Position numbers and translations under genes: made by a program | Source of the DNA: Parabacteroides sp. | GTDB taxonomy: Bacteria; Bacteroidota; Bacteroidia; Bacteroidales; Tannerellaceae | Direction of reading: 5' to 3' | DNA length: 13,626 nucleotides | NCBI GenBank assembly: GCA_019411205.1 | Contig: DXRF01000056.1 | Location: forward strand, 1 to 13,626 | Shown here: positions 5,696 through 13,080 of the stretch, one piece after another | How the letters are laid out: each line of letters starts with the position of its first letter | Position numbering within the stretch: position 1 is the first letter of the stretch | Notes under the pieces: generated by a model | Database searches by the model: none | Told to the model about the DNA's origin: nothing | What the model saw: the letters and a program-made list of their open reading frames with translations, nothing else

Positions 5696-8548
5696 ATGAT
5701 GAAGGATAAGAATGCATTGGAAGGCGGCCGCATTTCCGTTTTAGGCGCCCGTGTCCATAATTTGAAGAATATAGATGTCGACATACCTCGTAACAAGCTC
5801 TCTGTGATTACCGGTATGAGCGGTAGTGGTAAATCGTCTTTGGCTTTCGATACGATTTTTGCGGAAGGACAACGCCGTTATGTGGAGACTTTCTCTGCTT
5901 ATGCGTGTAACTTTTTGGGGAATATGGAACGGCCGGATGTGGATAAGATCACCGGCCTGAGCCCTGTTATCTCGATCGAACAAAAAACAACAAACAAGAA
6001 TCCGAGATCTACAGTGGGGACGACTACCGAGGTTTATGACTTTTTCCGTTTGCTTTATGCAAGGGCGGGAGAGGCTTATTCGTACCTGAGCGGCGAGAAG
6101 ATGGTGAAATACACCGAAGAGCAGACGTTGGAACTGATTATGAACCAGTATAAAGGGAAAAAGACCTATCTGCTTGCTCCGCTCGTTCGTAACCGTAAAG
6201 GACATTATAAGGAGCTTTTCGAGCAGATGCGGAAGAAAGGGTATCTGAATGTCCGGGTGGACGGTGAGATGAAGGAGATCTTTCATGGCATGAAGCTCGA
6301 CCGGTATAAGATGCACAGCATCGAGGTAGTGATCGATAAGCTGGTCGTTTCGGAATTGGACGAACGTCGTTTGAAAGAAAGTTTGCGTGTCGCTATGAAG
6401 CAGGGCGATGGCTTGGTACTCGTGTTGGATGCCGAGACGGGCGAAGTGCGTCATTTCAGCCGCCGGTTGATGGATCCCGTGACGGGCTTGTCTTATAGCG
6501 AACCGGCTCCCCATAATTTCTCGTTCAACTCTCCGCAGGGGGCTTGTCCGAAATGTAAAGGATTAGGACAGGTCAATTTGTTGGACATGAACAAGATCGT
6601 ACCCGATGCGTCGCTCAGTATCTACAGTGGCGGTATCGTGGCGTTGGGGAAATATAAAAATTCCTTGATATTTTGGCAGATCGAAGCTATATGCGAGAAA
6701 TATGGCGTAACGCTGAAAACCCCGATCAAAGACATCCCGGAAGAAGCGATCGATGAGATCATGAACGGGACGGACGAACGTTTGCAAATCAAAAACGATT
6801 CGCTGGGTACTTCCAATTATTTCCTGTCATATGAAGGAGTTGCCAAATATATCCTGATGCAGCAGGAGAGCGAGGCTTCCGCTTCTGCACAGAAATGGGC
6901 GGGACAGTTTATACGGATGGCTACCTGTCCGGAATGTAACGGGCAACGGTTGAACAAGGAAGCGTTGCATTATAAGATAGCCGGAAAGAACATCGCCGAG
7001 CTTTCGGCAATGGATATTTCCGAATTGTATGAGTGGCTGGATGGTGTCGAAGATCAGTTGAATCCCAAACAGCGGCAGATCGCTGTCGAAATCTTGAAGG
7101 AGATCCGTTCACGTCTGAAATTCCTGTTGGATGTCGGGTTGGACTACCTCGCTTTGAACCGTGCCTCGGCGACATTGTCGGGAGGCGAGAGCCAGCGTAT
7201 CCGTTTGGCGACTCAGATCGGCAGCCAGCTGGTCAATGTGCTTTATATTCTGGATGAACCGAGTATCGGGTTGCACCAGCGAGATAATGTCCGTTTGATT
7301 AACTCGTTGAAAGAGTTGCGCGATACGGGTAACTCTGTTGTCGTGGTCGAGCATGATAAGGACATGATGTTGAATGCCGACTATGTGGTCGATATGGGGC
7401 CGAAAGCCGGTCGTCTGGGAGGAGAAGTGGTTTTTGCCGGAACTCCCGGAGAGATGTTGAAAGCTGACACGCTTACTTCGGCCTACTTGAATGGAAAGAC
7501 AGAAATTGCCGTTCCGGAAGAGCGGCGGAAAGGAAACGGACAGTTCATCACGATAAAAGGGGCGAGCGGGAATAATCTGCGGAATGTGGATGTCACGTTC
7601 CCGTTGGGTACGTTGATTTGTGTCACGGGGGTATCCGGCAGTGGAAAGTCTTCTTTGATCAACCGGACCTTGCAACCGATTCTCAGCCAGCATTTCTATC
7701 GTTCCTTGGAAGATCCGTTGCCTTACAAGTCGATCGAGGGGATAGACAATGTCGATAAGATAGTCAATGTAGACCAGTCACCGATCGGACGTTCGCCGAG
7801 AAGCAATCCGGCTACTTATACCGGAGTCTTTTCGGATATCCGTAATCTGTTTGTGGATCTGCCTGAATCGAAAGTGCGTGGTTACAAACCCGGACGTTTT
7901 TCGTTCAATGTCTCCGGTGGACGTTGTGAGACGTGCAAGGGAAACGGATACAAGACAATTGAGATGAATTTCCTGCCGGATGTATTGGTCCCCTGTGAAG
8001 AATGCCATGGCAAGCGGTACAACCGGGAAACGTTGGAAGTTCGCTTTCGCGGGAAATCCATTGCAGACATTCTGGATATGACCATCAATATGGCGGTGGA
8101 ATTTTTCGAGAATATCCCGTCGATCCTGTCGAAAGTGAAAGTATTGCAGGATGTCGGCCTGGGGTATATCAAGTTGGGGCAACCTTCCACAACTCTTTCC
8201 GGCGGTGAGAGCCAGCGTGTCAAATTGGCTACCGAACTGGCAAAGAAAGATACGGGCAAGACGCTTTATGTATTGGACGAGCCGACGACAGGTCTTCATT
8301 TCGAAGATATACGGGTCTTGCTGGGTGTCCTGAACAAACTGGTGGATAAGGGGAATACGATCATTGTCATCGAACATAATCTCGATGTCATCAAATGTGC
8401 CGACTATCTGATCGATATGGGCCCTGAAGGCGGGCGTAACGGTGGGCAGGTCCTTTTCACCGGAACTCCCGAAGAAATGATAAAAGCGAAAACGAAGAGC
8501 TATACGGCTCCATTTTTGAAAGACGAATTAAAAAGCGATAAGAAATGA
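5696..8548 (+). CDS. uvrA: UvrABC excinuclease subunit A
   Basis: Encodes 950 residues, the usual UvrA length. Two ABC ATPase halves are complete: Walker A GMSGSGKS (40-47) and GVSGSGKS (645-652), ABC signatures LSGGESQ (494-500 and 834-840), Walker B YILDEPSIGLH and YVLDEPTTGLH, and switch histidines in VVEHD and VIEHN. The C-terminal zinc module is intact (Cys744/747 and Cys767/770). The first module keeps only CPKC (284-287); where enterobacterial UvrA has another CxxC, this protein reads MDPVTGL (259-265). The conserved SAYAR segment reads SAYAC (Cys71). UvrA scans DNA for bulky lesions as a dimer and loads UvrB, starting nucleotide excision repair. Starts at 5696 and 5699 are both possible. 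It lies 11 nt after the transglycosylase gene and overlaps the following small gene by 4 nt. No LexA-like box was recognised. Confidence 0.97.
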   Translation: MMKDKNALEGGRISVLGARVHNLKNIDVDIPRNKLSVITGMSGSGKSSLAFDTIFAEGQRRYVETFSAYACNFLGNMERPDVDKITGLSPVISIEQKTTNKNPRSTVGTTTEVYDFFRLLYARAGEAYSYLSGEKMVKYTEEQTLELIMNQYKGKKTYLLAPLVRNRKGHYKELFEQMRKKGYLNVRVDGEMKEIFHGMKLDRYKMHSIEVVIDKLVVSELDERRLKESLRVAMKQGDGLVLVLDAETGEVRHFSRRLMDPVTGLSYSEPAPHNFSFNSPQGACPKCKGLGQVNLLDMNKIVPDASLSIYSGGIVALGKYKNSLIFWQIEAICEKYGVTLKTPIKDIPEEAIDEIMNGTDERLQIKNDSLGTSNYFLSYEGVAKYILMQQESEASASAQKWAGQFIRMATCPECNGQRLNKEALHYKIAGKNIAELSAMDISELYEWLDGVEDQLNPKQRQIAVEILKEIRSRLKFLLDVGLDYLALNRASATLSGGESQRIRLATQIGSQLVNVLYILDEPSIGLHQRDNVRLINSLKELRDTGNSVVVVEHDKDMMLNADYVVDMGPKAGRLGGEVVFAGTPGEMLKADTLTSAYLNGKTEIAVPEERRKGNGQFITIKGASGNNLRNVDVTFPLGTLICVTGVSGSGKSSLINRTLQPILSQHFYRSLEDPLPYKSIEGIDNVDKIVNVDQSPIGRSPRSNPATYTGVFSDIRNLFVDLPESKVRGYKPGRFSFNVSGGRCETCKGNGYKTIEMNFLPDVLVPCEECHGKRYNRETLEVRFRGKSIADILDMTINMAVEFFENIPSILSKVKVLQDVGLGYIKLGQPSTTLSGGESQRVKLATELAKKDTGKTLYVLDEPTTGLHFEDIRVLLGVLNKLVDKGNTIIVIEHNLDVIKCADYLIDMGPEGGRNGGQVLFTGTPEEMIKAKTKSYTAPFLKDELKSDKK

Positions 8549-8763
8549 AGAATCCTATTCAGATGATTAAACAATGTGTGGAGAAGGAAGAACCTTACTT
8601 CCTGCTGCGTGGACAGGATTTATGTGCGTTGAAGGCCATCGAAACCTATTATGAGGAGGTGAAGAAGCATGTGAAAGATCCTTACTTTATTGAAGAGATA
8701 GAAGAGATAATGAAAGATTTCCGGGCTTTCCGGGAAGAACAGGAAACTCATATACCGGATTAA
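8545..8763 (+). CDS. Small conserved-looking protein of unknown function coupled to uvrA
   Basis: Encodes 72 residues, acidic and charged, with no signal peptide or membrane segment. It is probably two or three helices (MIKQCVEKEEPYFLL, DLCALKAIETYYEEVKKHV, YFIEEIEEIMKDFRAFREEQ). The pattern 'LRGQDLCALKAIETYYEE ... FIEEIEEIMKDFRAF' reminds me of small Bacteroidetes hypothetical proteins, but I cannot name a family. Its ATG overlaps the uvrA stop as ATGA, and yigZ begins 3 nt after its own stop. It is therefore translated from the same message and reads as a genuine gene rather than a chance frame. A role beside UvrA or the YigZ-type protein is possible from position only. Confidence 0.8.
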   Translation: MKNPIQMIKQCVEKEEPYFLLRGQDLCALKAIETYYEEVKKHVKDPYFIEEIEEIMKDFRAFREEQETHIPD

Positions 8764-8766
8764 AAG

Positions 8767-9375
8767 ATGGCGGACGACAGTTACAAGACTATTAAGCAGG
8801 TAGCCGAAGGGTATTATACGGAGAAGCGCAGCCGCTTTATTTCGTATGCGATCCCGGTGCGTACGGTGGAAGAAGTGAAAGAGCAGCTGGACAAATACCG
8901 TAAACAGTACTATGACGCTCGCCACGTCTGCTGGGCCTATATGTTAGGGCCTGAACGCCTTACTTTCCGGGCGAACGATGACGGTGAGCCGTCTTCCACT
9001 GCGGGCAAACCGATCCTGGGACAGATCAACTCGAACGGGCTGACGGATATCTTGATCGTCGTGATCCGCTATTTCGGAGGAATCGAATTGGGGACGAGCG
9101 GCTTGATTGTTGCTTACCGGACAGCTGCCGCCGAAGCGATAGCCGCCGCCGAGATAGAAGAGCGCACTGTTGATGAAGATATCACCATTGCATTCGAATA
9201 CCCTTATCTGAACGGAATCATGCGTATTGTCAAGGAGGAGAACCCGATGATCGTCTCCCAAAAATTTGAAATGGATTGTGAAATGACCCTTCGTATCCGC
9301 AAAGGAGAGGCCGAACGTTTGAAAGCGCGGTTATTGAAGGTGGAAAGTGCCTATATTCCCAGAACCGAATTTTAA
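8767..9375 (+). CDS. yigZ: YigZ / IMPACT family protein (UPF0029)
   Basis: Encodes 202 residues, normal for bacterial YigZ. The N-terminal UPF0029 domain (about 12-120) carries the signature pieces KRSRFISYA (20-28), ARHVCWAYM (51-59), NDDGEPSSTAGKPIL (70-84) and VVIRYFGGIELGTSGLIVAYR (within 98-118). A smaller C-terminal alpha/beta domain of the DUF1949 kind follows at about 138-195. The family includes the eukaryotic IMPACT proteins that affect translational control through GCN2. The bacterial role is poorly defined, though a ribosome- or nucleic-acid-related function is often suspected from its fold. It is a soluble cytoplasmic protein. The gene starts 3 nt after the small unknown gene and appears to end the operon, with 48 nt before the next start. 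Confidence 0.93.
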   Translation: MADDSYKTIKQVAEGYYTEKRSRFISYAIPVRTVEEVKEQLDKYRKQYYDARHVCWAYMLGPERLTFRANDDGEPSSTAGKPILGQINSNGLTDILIVVIRYFGGIELGTSGLIVAYRTAAAEAIAAAEIEERTVDEDITIAFEYPYLNGIMRIVKEENPMIVSQKFEMDCEMTLRIRKGEAERLKARLLKVESAYIPRTEF

Positions 9376-9423
9376 GCAGATTGTTATATTATTACAAATC
9401 TAAACAAAAACAATTCGTAAATA

Positions 9424-10617
9424 ATGAAGAAGATTCTTTTATTTTCTTTTTTTCTGGTGTTGGGATTGGTTGTATCCCAATTCCTGCCGGCGATGGTTGG
9501 TGAGGGCTATATGTCGGTGAAGACAGTTTCCAACACCCTGTTGTATGTATGTTTGGCCTTTATCATGATAAATGTAGGGCGGGAGTTCGAAATGGATAAA
9601 AAACGCTGGAAGTCCTATACCGAAGATTATTTTATTGCAATGGCGACAGCTGCTTTCCCTTGGATTTTCGTGGCCCTATATTATATGTTCGTGTTGCTTC
9701 CCGATATCTACTGGAACAGTGGAGAGGCCTGGAAAGAAAACCTTTTGTTGAGCCGGTTTGCAGCTCCGACTTCGGCTGGTATACTGTTTACGATGTTGGC
9801 GGCGGCGGGGTTGAAATCTTCCTGGGTATACAAGAAGGTGCAGGTATTGGCGATCTTCGATGATCTCGACACGATCCTGTTGATGATTCCTTTGCAGATC
9901 ATGATGGTAGGCTTGCGTTGGCAGCTAGGCGTTATTATTCTGATTGTGATGATCCTGTTGGCCATTGGATGGAGAAAGATGGGAAGTTATGATATGCGGC
10001 AGGACTGGAAGGCGATTCTTTTCTATGCCGTCCTTACCTGCGGGATCACGCAGGCTGTTTATTTGGTGTCCAAATATTTCTATGGCGAAGATGCCAGCAT
10101 CCATATCGAGGTTCTGTTGCCTGCGTTTGTATTGGGTATGGTGATGAGGCATAAACATATCGATACGAAGGCCGAACATAATGTGGCGACGGCTGTATCG
10201 TTCCTTTTTATGTTTTTGGTAGGAGTCAGCATGCCGATCTTTTTCGGGGTGGACTTCGCAGCGCAGTCTGCAGAGGCAACAACTATAACCGGAGCGCAGC
10301 CCATGATGTCCTGGCCGGTAGTCTTCCTGCATGTCGTGATTGTTTCGTTCCTGTCCAATATCGGGAAACTGTTCCCGCTGTTTTTTTACCGAGAAAGACG
10401 GAAGCGCGAACGTTTGGCGCTATCGATCGGTATGTTTACACGCGGTGAAGTAGGGGCTGGGATTATCTTTATCGCGCTTGGCTACAATTTAGGAGGTCCT
10501 GCGCTTATGATTTCCGTGCTTACCATAGTGTTTAATTTAATTTTAACTGGTATATTTGTCGTGTGGGTTGAGAAACTGACCCGCAGCGCTTACGAGCTGG
10601 AGCAAGCAGGCAAGTAG
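9424..10617 (+). CDS. Cation:proton antiporter of the CPA (Na+/H+ exchanger) type, inner membrane
   Basis: Encodes 397 residues with about 11-12 hydrophobic segments, beginning at LLFSFFLVLGLVVSQFLPA. Two family motifs are visible. An acidic ion-binding motif, FDDLDTILLMIPLQ, lies in a central helix (Asp146, Asp147, Asp149), comparable with the ND/DD pair of CPA transporters. MFTRGEVGAGIIF (337-349) is the conserved RGE loop and helix seen in CPA2-type exchangers. It probably exchanges monovalent cations (Na+ or K+) for protons across the inner membrane, supporting pH and salt homeostasis; ion specificity cannot be read from sequence. The 48-nt gap upstream shows no clear TAnnTTTG box, so read-through from yigZ or an atypical promoter is possible. 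A hairpin and nhaA follow. Unrelated in sequence to NhaA. Confidence 0.88.
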   Translation: MKKILLFSFFLVLGLVVSQFLPAMVGEGYMSVKTVSNTLLYVCLAFIMINVGREFEMDKKRWKSYTEDYFIAMATAAFPWIFVALYYMFVLLPDIYWNSGEAWKENLLLSRFAAPTSAGILFTMLAAAGLKSSWVYKKVQVLAIFDDLDTILLMIPLQIMMVGLRWQLGVIILIVMILLAIGWRKMGSYDMRQDWKAILFYAVLTCGITQAVYLVSKYFYGEDASIHIEVLLPAFVLGMVMRHKHIDTKAEHNVATAVSFLFMFLVGVSMPIFFGVDFAAQSAEATTITGAQPMMSWPVVFLHVVIVSFLSNIGKLFPLFFYRERRKRERLALSIGMFTRGEVGAGIIFIALGYNLGGPALMISVLTIVFNLILTGIFVVWVEKLTRSAYELEQAGK

Positions 10618-10643
10618 GCAGACAGTTGTTAGGAAAACTCAAA

Positions 10644-10668
10644 GGGAAGCAGTGTATAAATGCTTCCC
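10644..10668 (+). terminator. Strong hairpin between the two antiporter genes (terminator or attenuator)
   Basis: GGGAAGCA (10644-10651) pairs perfectly with TGCTTCCC (10661-10668) around a 9-nt loop. It lies 27 nt after the antiporter stop and 18 nt before the nhaA start. Downstream is AT-rich (ataaatatttaaata) but has no U-tract, so intrinsic termination is uncertain. The stem could instead protect mRNA ends, or regulate nhaA expression from its leader. Confidence 0.55.
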
Positions 10669-10686
10669 ATAAATATTTAAATACCA

Positions 10687-12036
10687 ATGGATAGAACCAT
10701 CAACGTTATCCTTAAACCGTTGCGTCGTTTCGCTATGCAGAAACCGGACGCAAGTATCTTATTGTTCATGGCTACAATCCTTGCCATGCTATTCGCCAAT
10801 TCGCCTTGGGCGGAGTCTTATCATAACATCCTGTCGCATCCGATTGATTTGAAGATAGGCAATTTTACACCGTTTATGCATCATGGAGAAGCAATGCCGA
10901 TGCTGGCCTTTGTGAATGATGCCTTGATGGCGGTCTTCTTTTTTGTGATTGGACTGGAGATCAAGCAGGAAATTCTGATCGGGGAACTGAGTTCGATACG
11001 AAAAGCACTGCTTCCGATTATTGCGGCTTGTGGCGGGATGGTCGTTCCGGTATTGTTTTATTTTCTGGTTTGTCATTCGGCGCCTGAAGTGCGTGGTGTA
11101 GCTATTCCGATGGCAACCGATATCGCCTTTGCTTTGGCTGTTTTAGGACTGTTGGGAAAACGGGTTCCGCTCAGCATGCGTATCTTTTTGACAGCATTGG
11201 CGGTGGTGGACGATATCGGTGGTATCATTATTATCGCCTTGTTTTATAGTGGTGAGATTGCGTTTGAGCCGCTTCTGATCTCACTTGCCTTGCTGGCGTT
11301 GCTATACGTGGGGGGAAGGATGAGAGTGAATAACATCGCTTTCTACTATGTAATAGGCTTCTTCGTGTGGATGCTGTTTCTTGAATCGGGTATTCATCCG
11401 ACGATAGCGGGTGTACTGGTCGCATTCACTGTTCCGGCCCGTCCGGTTGTCAAGCTGGATGATTTCACTTGTGAGATGACCGGTTATCTGAATATGCTGG
11501 ATTACACCGAGGTGCGCCATTCCCGGAAAGCAGCTGTTCTTTCGTCGACACAGATTCAAGTACTCAACAATATCCATTCGTTGGCAGACAAAACAATCAG
11601 TCCGTTGCAAAGCATTGCCGACAAACTTCATCCGTTAGTCAATTATCTGATCCTGCCGCTTTTCGCCTTTGTTAACGCAGGCGTTACTTTCGGAGATATC
11701 GGGATCGGTTCGTTACCGGGAATCCCGTTGGCGGTATTCCTCGGTCTGTTTGTCGGAAAGTCGTTGGGTATATTCATGTTTACCTATGTTTCTGTCCGTT
11801 TGCGTCTTGCAACGATGCCGGAAGGAGTGAGTAAGCGGAATCTTTTCGGGGTGTCGATGTTAGGTGGGATCGGTTTCACAGTGGCCCTCTTTATCGCGAA
11901 CCTGTCTTTTGCCGGGATACCTGATATCGGAGAGGATCTATTGAATCAAGCGAAGTTGGGCGTATTTGCCGGTTCGTTCATTTCCGGTTTGTGCGGTTAT
12001 TTGATATTAAAGAAAGTATTACCTAAAAAAGTATAG
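10687..12036 (+). CDS. nhaA: Na+/H+ antiporter NhaA
   Basis: Encodes 449 residues. The core NhaA signature is intact: MATDIAFALAVLGLLGKRVP with Asp145 (E. coli Asp133), LAVVDDIGGIIIIALFY with Asp175/Asp176 (E. coli Asp163/Asp164, the Na+/H+ binding pair), and VGKSLGIF with Lys358 (E. coli Lys300). HPTIAGVLVAF and YLILPLFAFVNAGVTF mark flanking helices. The protein exports Na+ in exchange for protons across the inner membrane. It is about 60 residues longer than E. coli NhaA. Most of the excess is a hydrophilic stretch at about 251-305 (VVKLDDFTCEMTGYLNMLDY, then RHSRKAAVLSSTQ) between helices; long NhaA forms like this are, to my memory, usual in Bacteroidetes. Start ATG at 10687 follows the hairpin. 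The aldo/keto reductase begins 2 nt after the TAG stop. Confidence 0.96.
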   Translation: MDRTINVILKPLRRFAMQKPDASILLFMATILAMLFANSPWAESYHNILSHPIDLKIGNFTPFMHHGEAMPMLAFVNDALMAVFFFVIGLEIKQEILIGELSSIRKALLPIIAACGGMVVPVLFYFLVCHSAPEVRGVAIPMATDIAFALAVLGLLGKRVPLSMRIFLTALAVVDDIGGIIIIALFYSGEIAFEPLLISLALLALLYVGGRMRVNNIAFYYVIGFFVWMLFLESGIHPTIAGVLVAFTVPARPVVKLDDFTCEMTGYLNMLDYTEVRHSRKAAVLSSTQIQVLNNIHSLADKTISPLQSIADKLHPLVNYLILPLFAFVNAGVTFGDIGIGSLPGIPLAVFLGLFVGKSLGIFMFTYVSVRLRLATMPEGVSKRNLFGVSMLGGIGFTVALFIANLSFAGIPDIGEDLLNQAKLGVFAGSFISGLCGYLILKKVLPKKV

Positions 12037-12038
12037 AG

Positions 12039-12926
12039 ATGGACAGACGCAAATTTATTCAGACAGGGATTGCCGGAGTTGCCGGTTTATCTTTAGCCCG
12101 CACAGGACTTGCCAACATACAGATGGCTGTTCCTTCGGATATATCGGTCGACAGGGTGAAATTAGGAAAGACCGGATTGAAAGTCTCCCGCATAGCTATG
12201 GGAACCGGGACGAAAGGCTGGAATTATCAGTCCAACCAGACCCGGCTCGGGTTGGATAATTTTGTGAAGATGGCTCGTCACGGTTATGAACGTGGTATCC
12301 GCTTCTTTGATATGGCCGATATGTACGGTTCGCAGCCATTTGTCGGAAAAGCCTTGAAAGAGTTGCCCCGTGAGAAACTCACCTTGATGACGAAAATGTG
12401 GACATACGACGAGGGTTCGGAAAAACGTGAACCGGTCAGCAAAACACTTGACCGTTTCCGGCAAGAGGCCGGTACGGACTATTTTGATATTCTCCTGTTG
12501 CACTGCATGACAAAAGGCGATTGGGCGGAAACCCGTAAGTTTTATATGGACGGCCTGGCAAAAGCCAAACAAGACGGTATCGTGAAAGCTGTTGGGGTCT
12601 CTTGTCATAACTGGGATGCGATGGTTGAGGCTGTCAATAATCCGTGGTGTGACGTCATCCTTGCCCGTCTGAATCCGTTCCAGAGCCATATGGATGGTAC
12701 GACTGAAGCCGTAAACGAACTTTTAGGTAAGGCCCGCAAGAAAGGTAAAGGGCTTATCGGAATGAAAATTTTCGGTGAAGGCAAACATGTTTCCGATGCC
12801 GAACGTGAACGTTCCATCCGTTTTGCCGTCACCGAAAGCAATCTGCATTGCATGACACTTGGTTTGGAATCCATCGCGCAGATGGACGATGCGATAGAGC
12901 GGGTGATGCGGAATGCCAAAGGATAA
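12039..12926 (+). CDS. Aldo/keto reductase with Tat-like N-terminal leader
   Basis: Encodes 295 residues. The N-terminus MDRRKFIQTG with a following IAGVAGLSLA stretch resembles a twin-arginine export leader with cleavage somewhere before about residue 32. The reductase barrel starts at VKLGKTGLKVSRIAMGTGT. The catalytic tetrad is complete: Asp91 and Tyr96 in FFDMADMYG, Lys119 in LMTKMW, and His155 in ILLLHCM. VGVSCHNWDAM (about 183-193) matches the barrel's conserved GVS.H strand. The enzyme is expected to reduce carbonyl groups with NADPH, but the natural substrate is unknown. The C-terminal cofactor region is shorter than in some family members. It is tightly linked to nhaA (2-nt gap), which may be transcription economy rather than shared function. 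If Tat-exported it would work in the periplasm, which is unusual for an NADPH enzyme. Confidence 0.92.
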   Translation: MDRRKFIQTGIAGVAGLSLARTGLANIQMAVPSDISVDRVKLGKTGLKVSRIAMGTGTKGWNYQSNQTRLGLDNFVKMARHGYERGIRFFDMADMYGSQPFVGKALKELPREKLTLMTKMWTYDEGSEKREPVSKTLDRFRQEAGTDYFDILLLHCMTKGDWAETRKFYMDGLAKAKQDGIVKAVGVSCHNWDAMVEAVNNPWCDVILARLNPFQSHMDGTTEAVNELLGKARKKGKGLIGMKIFGEGKHVSDAERERSIRFAVTESNLHCMTLGLESIAQMDDAIERVMRNAKG

Positions 12927-12963
12927 CAGCTTTATTTCACCACCATGTGTATTTTGTACCAGT

Positions 12964-13000
12964 ACTGATAATCTCTGTCAACGTGATAAAGATGATCAGT
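12964..13000. promoter_or_regulatory. Imperfect 37-bp dyad upstream of the alpha-2-macroglobulin-like gene
   Basis: ACTGATAATCT (12964-12974) pairs with AGATGATCAGT (12990-13000) with one mismatch. On the same axis, TCA/TGA (12978-12980 / 12984-12986) pair again. No T-run follows, so a classical terminator is unlikely. An operator, or a structured element at the 3' end of the nhaA-reductase message, is more plausible. Confidence 0.45.
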
Positions 13001-13027
13001 TCGGCGCATTAATGTACATAAAATGCC

Positions 13028-13035
13028 TATATTCG
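13028..13035 (+). promoter_or_regulatory. Weak candidate -7 promoter element (TATATTCG)
   Basis: TATATTCG matches TAnnTTTG at all but one fixed position and lies 45 nt before the ATG at 13081. No TTTG -33 box is seen at the right spacing. A second imperfect match, TCTGTTTG at 13043-13050, is an alternative. Some promoter is expected here because the gap to the previous gene is 154 nt. Confidence 0.28.
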
Positions 13036-13080
13036 CAGACAGTCTGTTTGTCGAAAGTGTAACCGTTAAATTCAGGGAAT

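Noticed and set aside
5741..6514. Minus-strand open frame of 257 codons opposite uvrA
   Set aside because: uvrA is unambiguous across this stretch and the antisense product has no motif or signal; shadow.
9378..9401. Possible terminator hairpin after yigZ (AGATTGT with a bulged ACAAATCT partner)
   Set aside because: Short, AT-rich, bulged, and followed by A-rich rather than T-rich sequence; too weak to call.
12950..12956. TATTTTG as a promoter -7 box
   Set aside because: One base short of TAnnTTTG and 124 nt from the next start, with the dyad in between; not supported.
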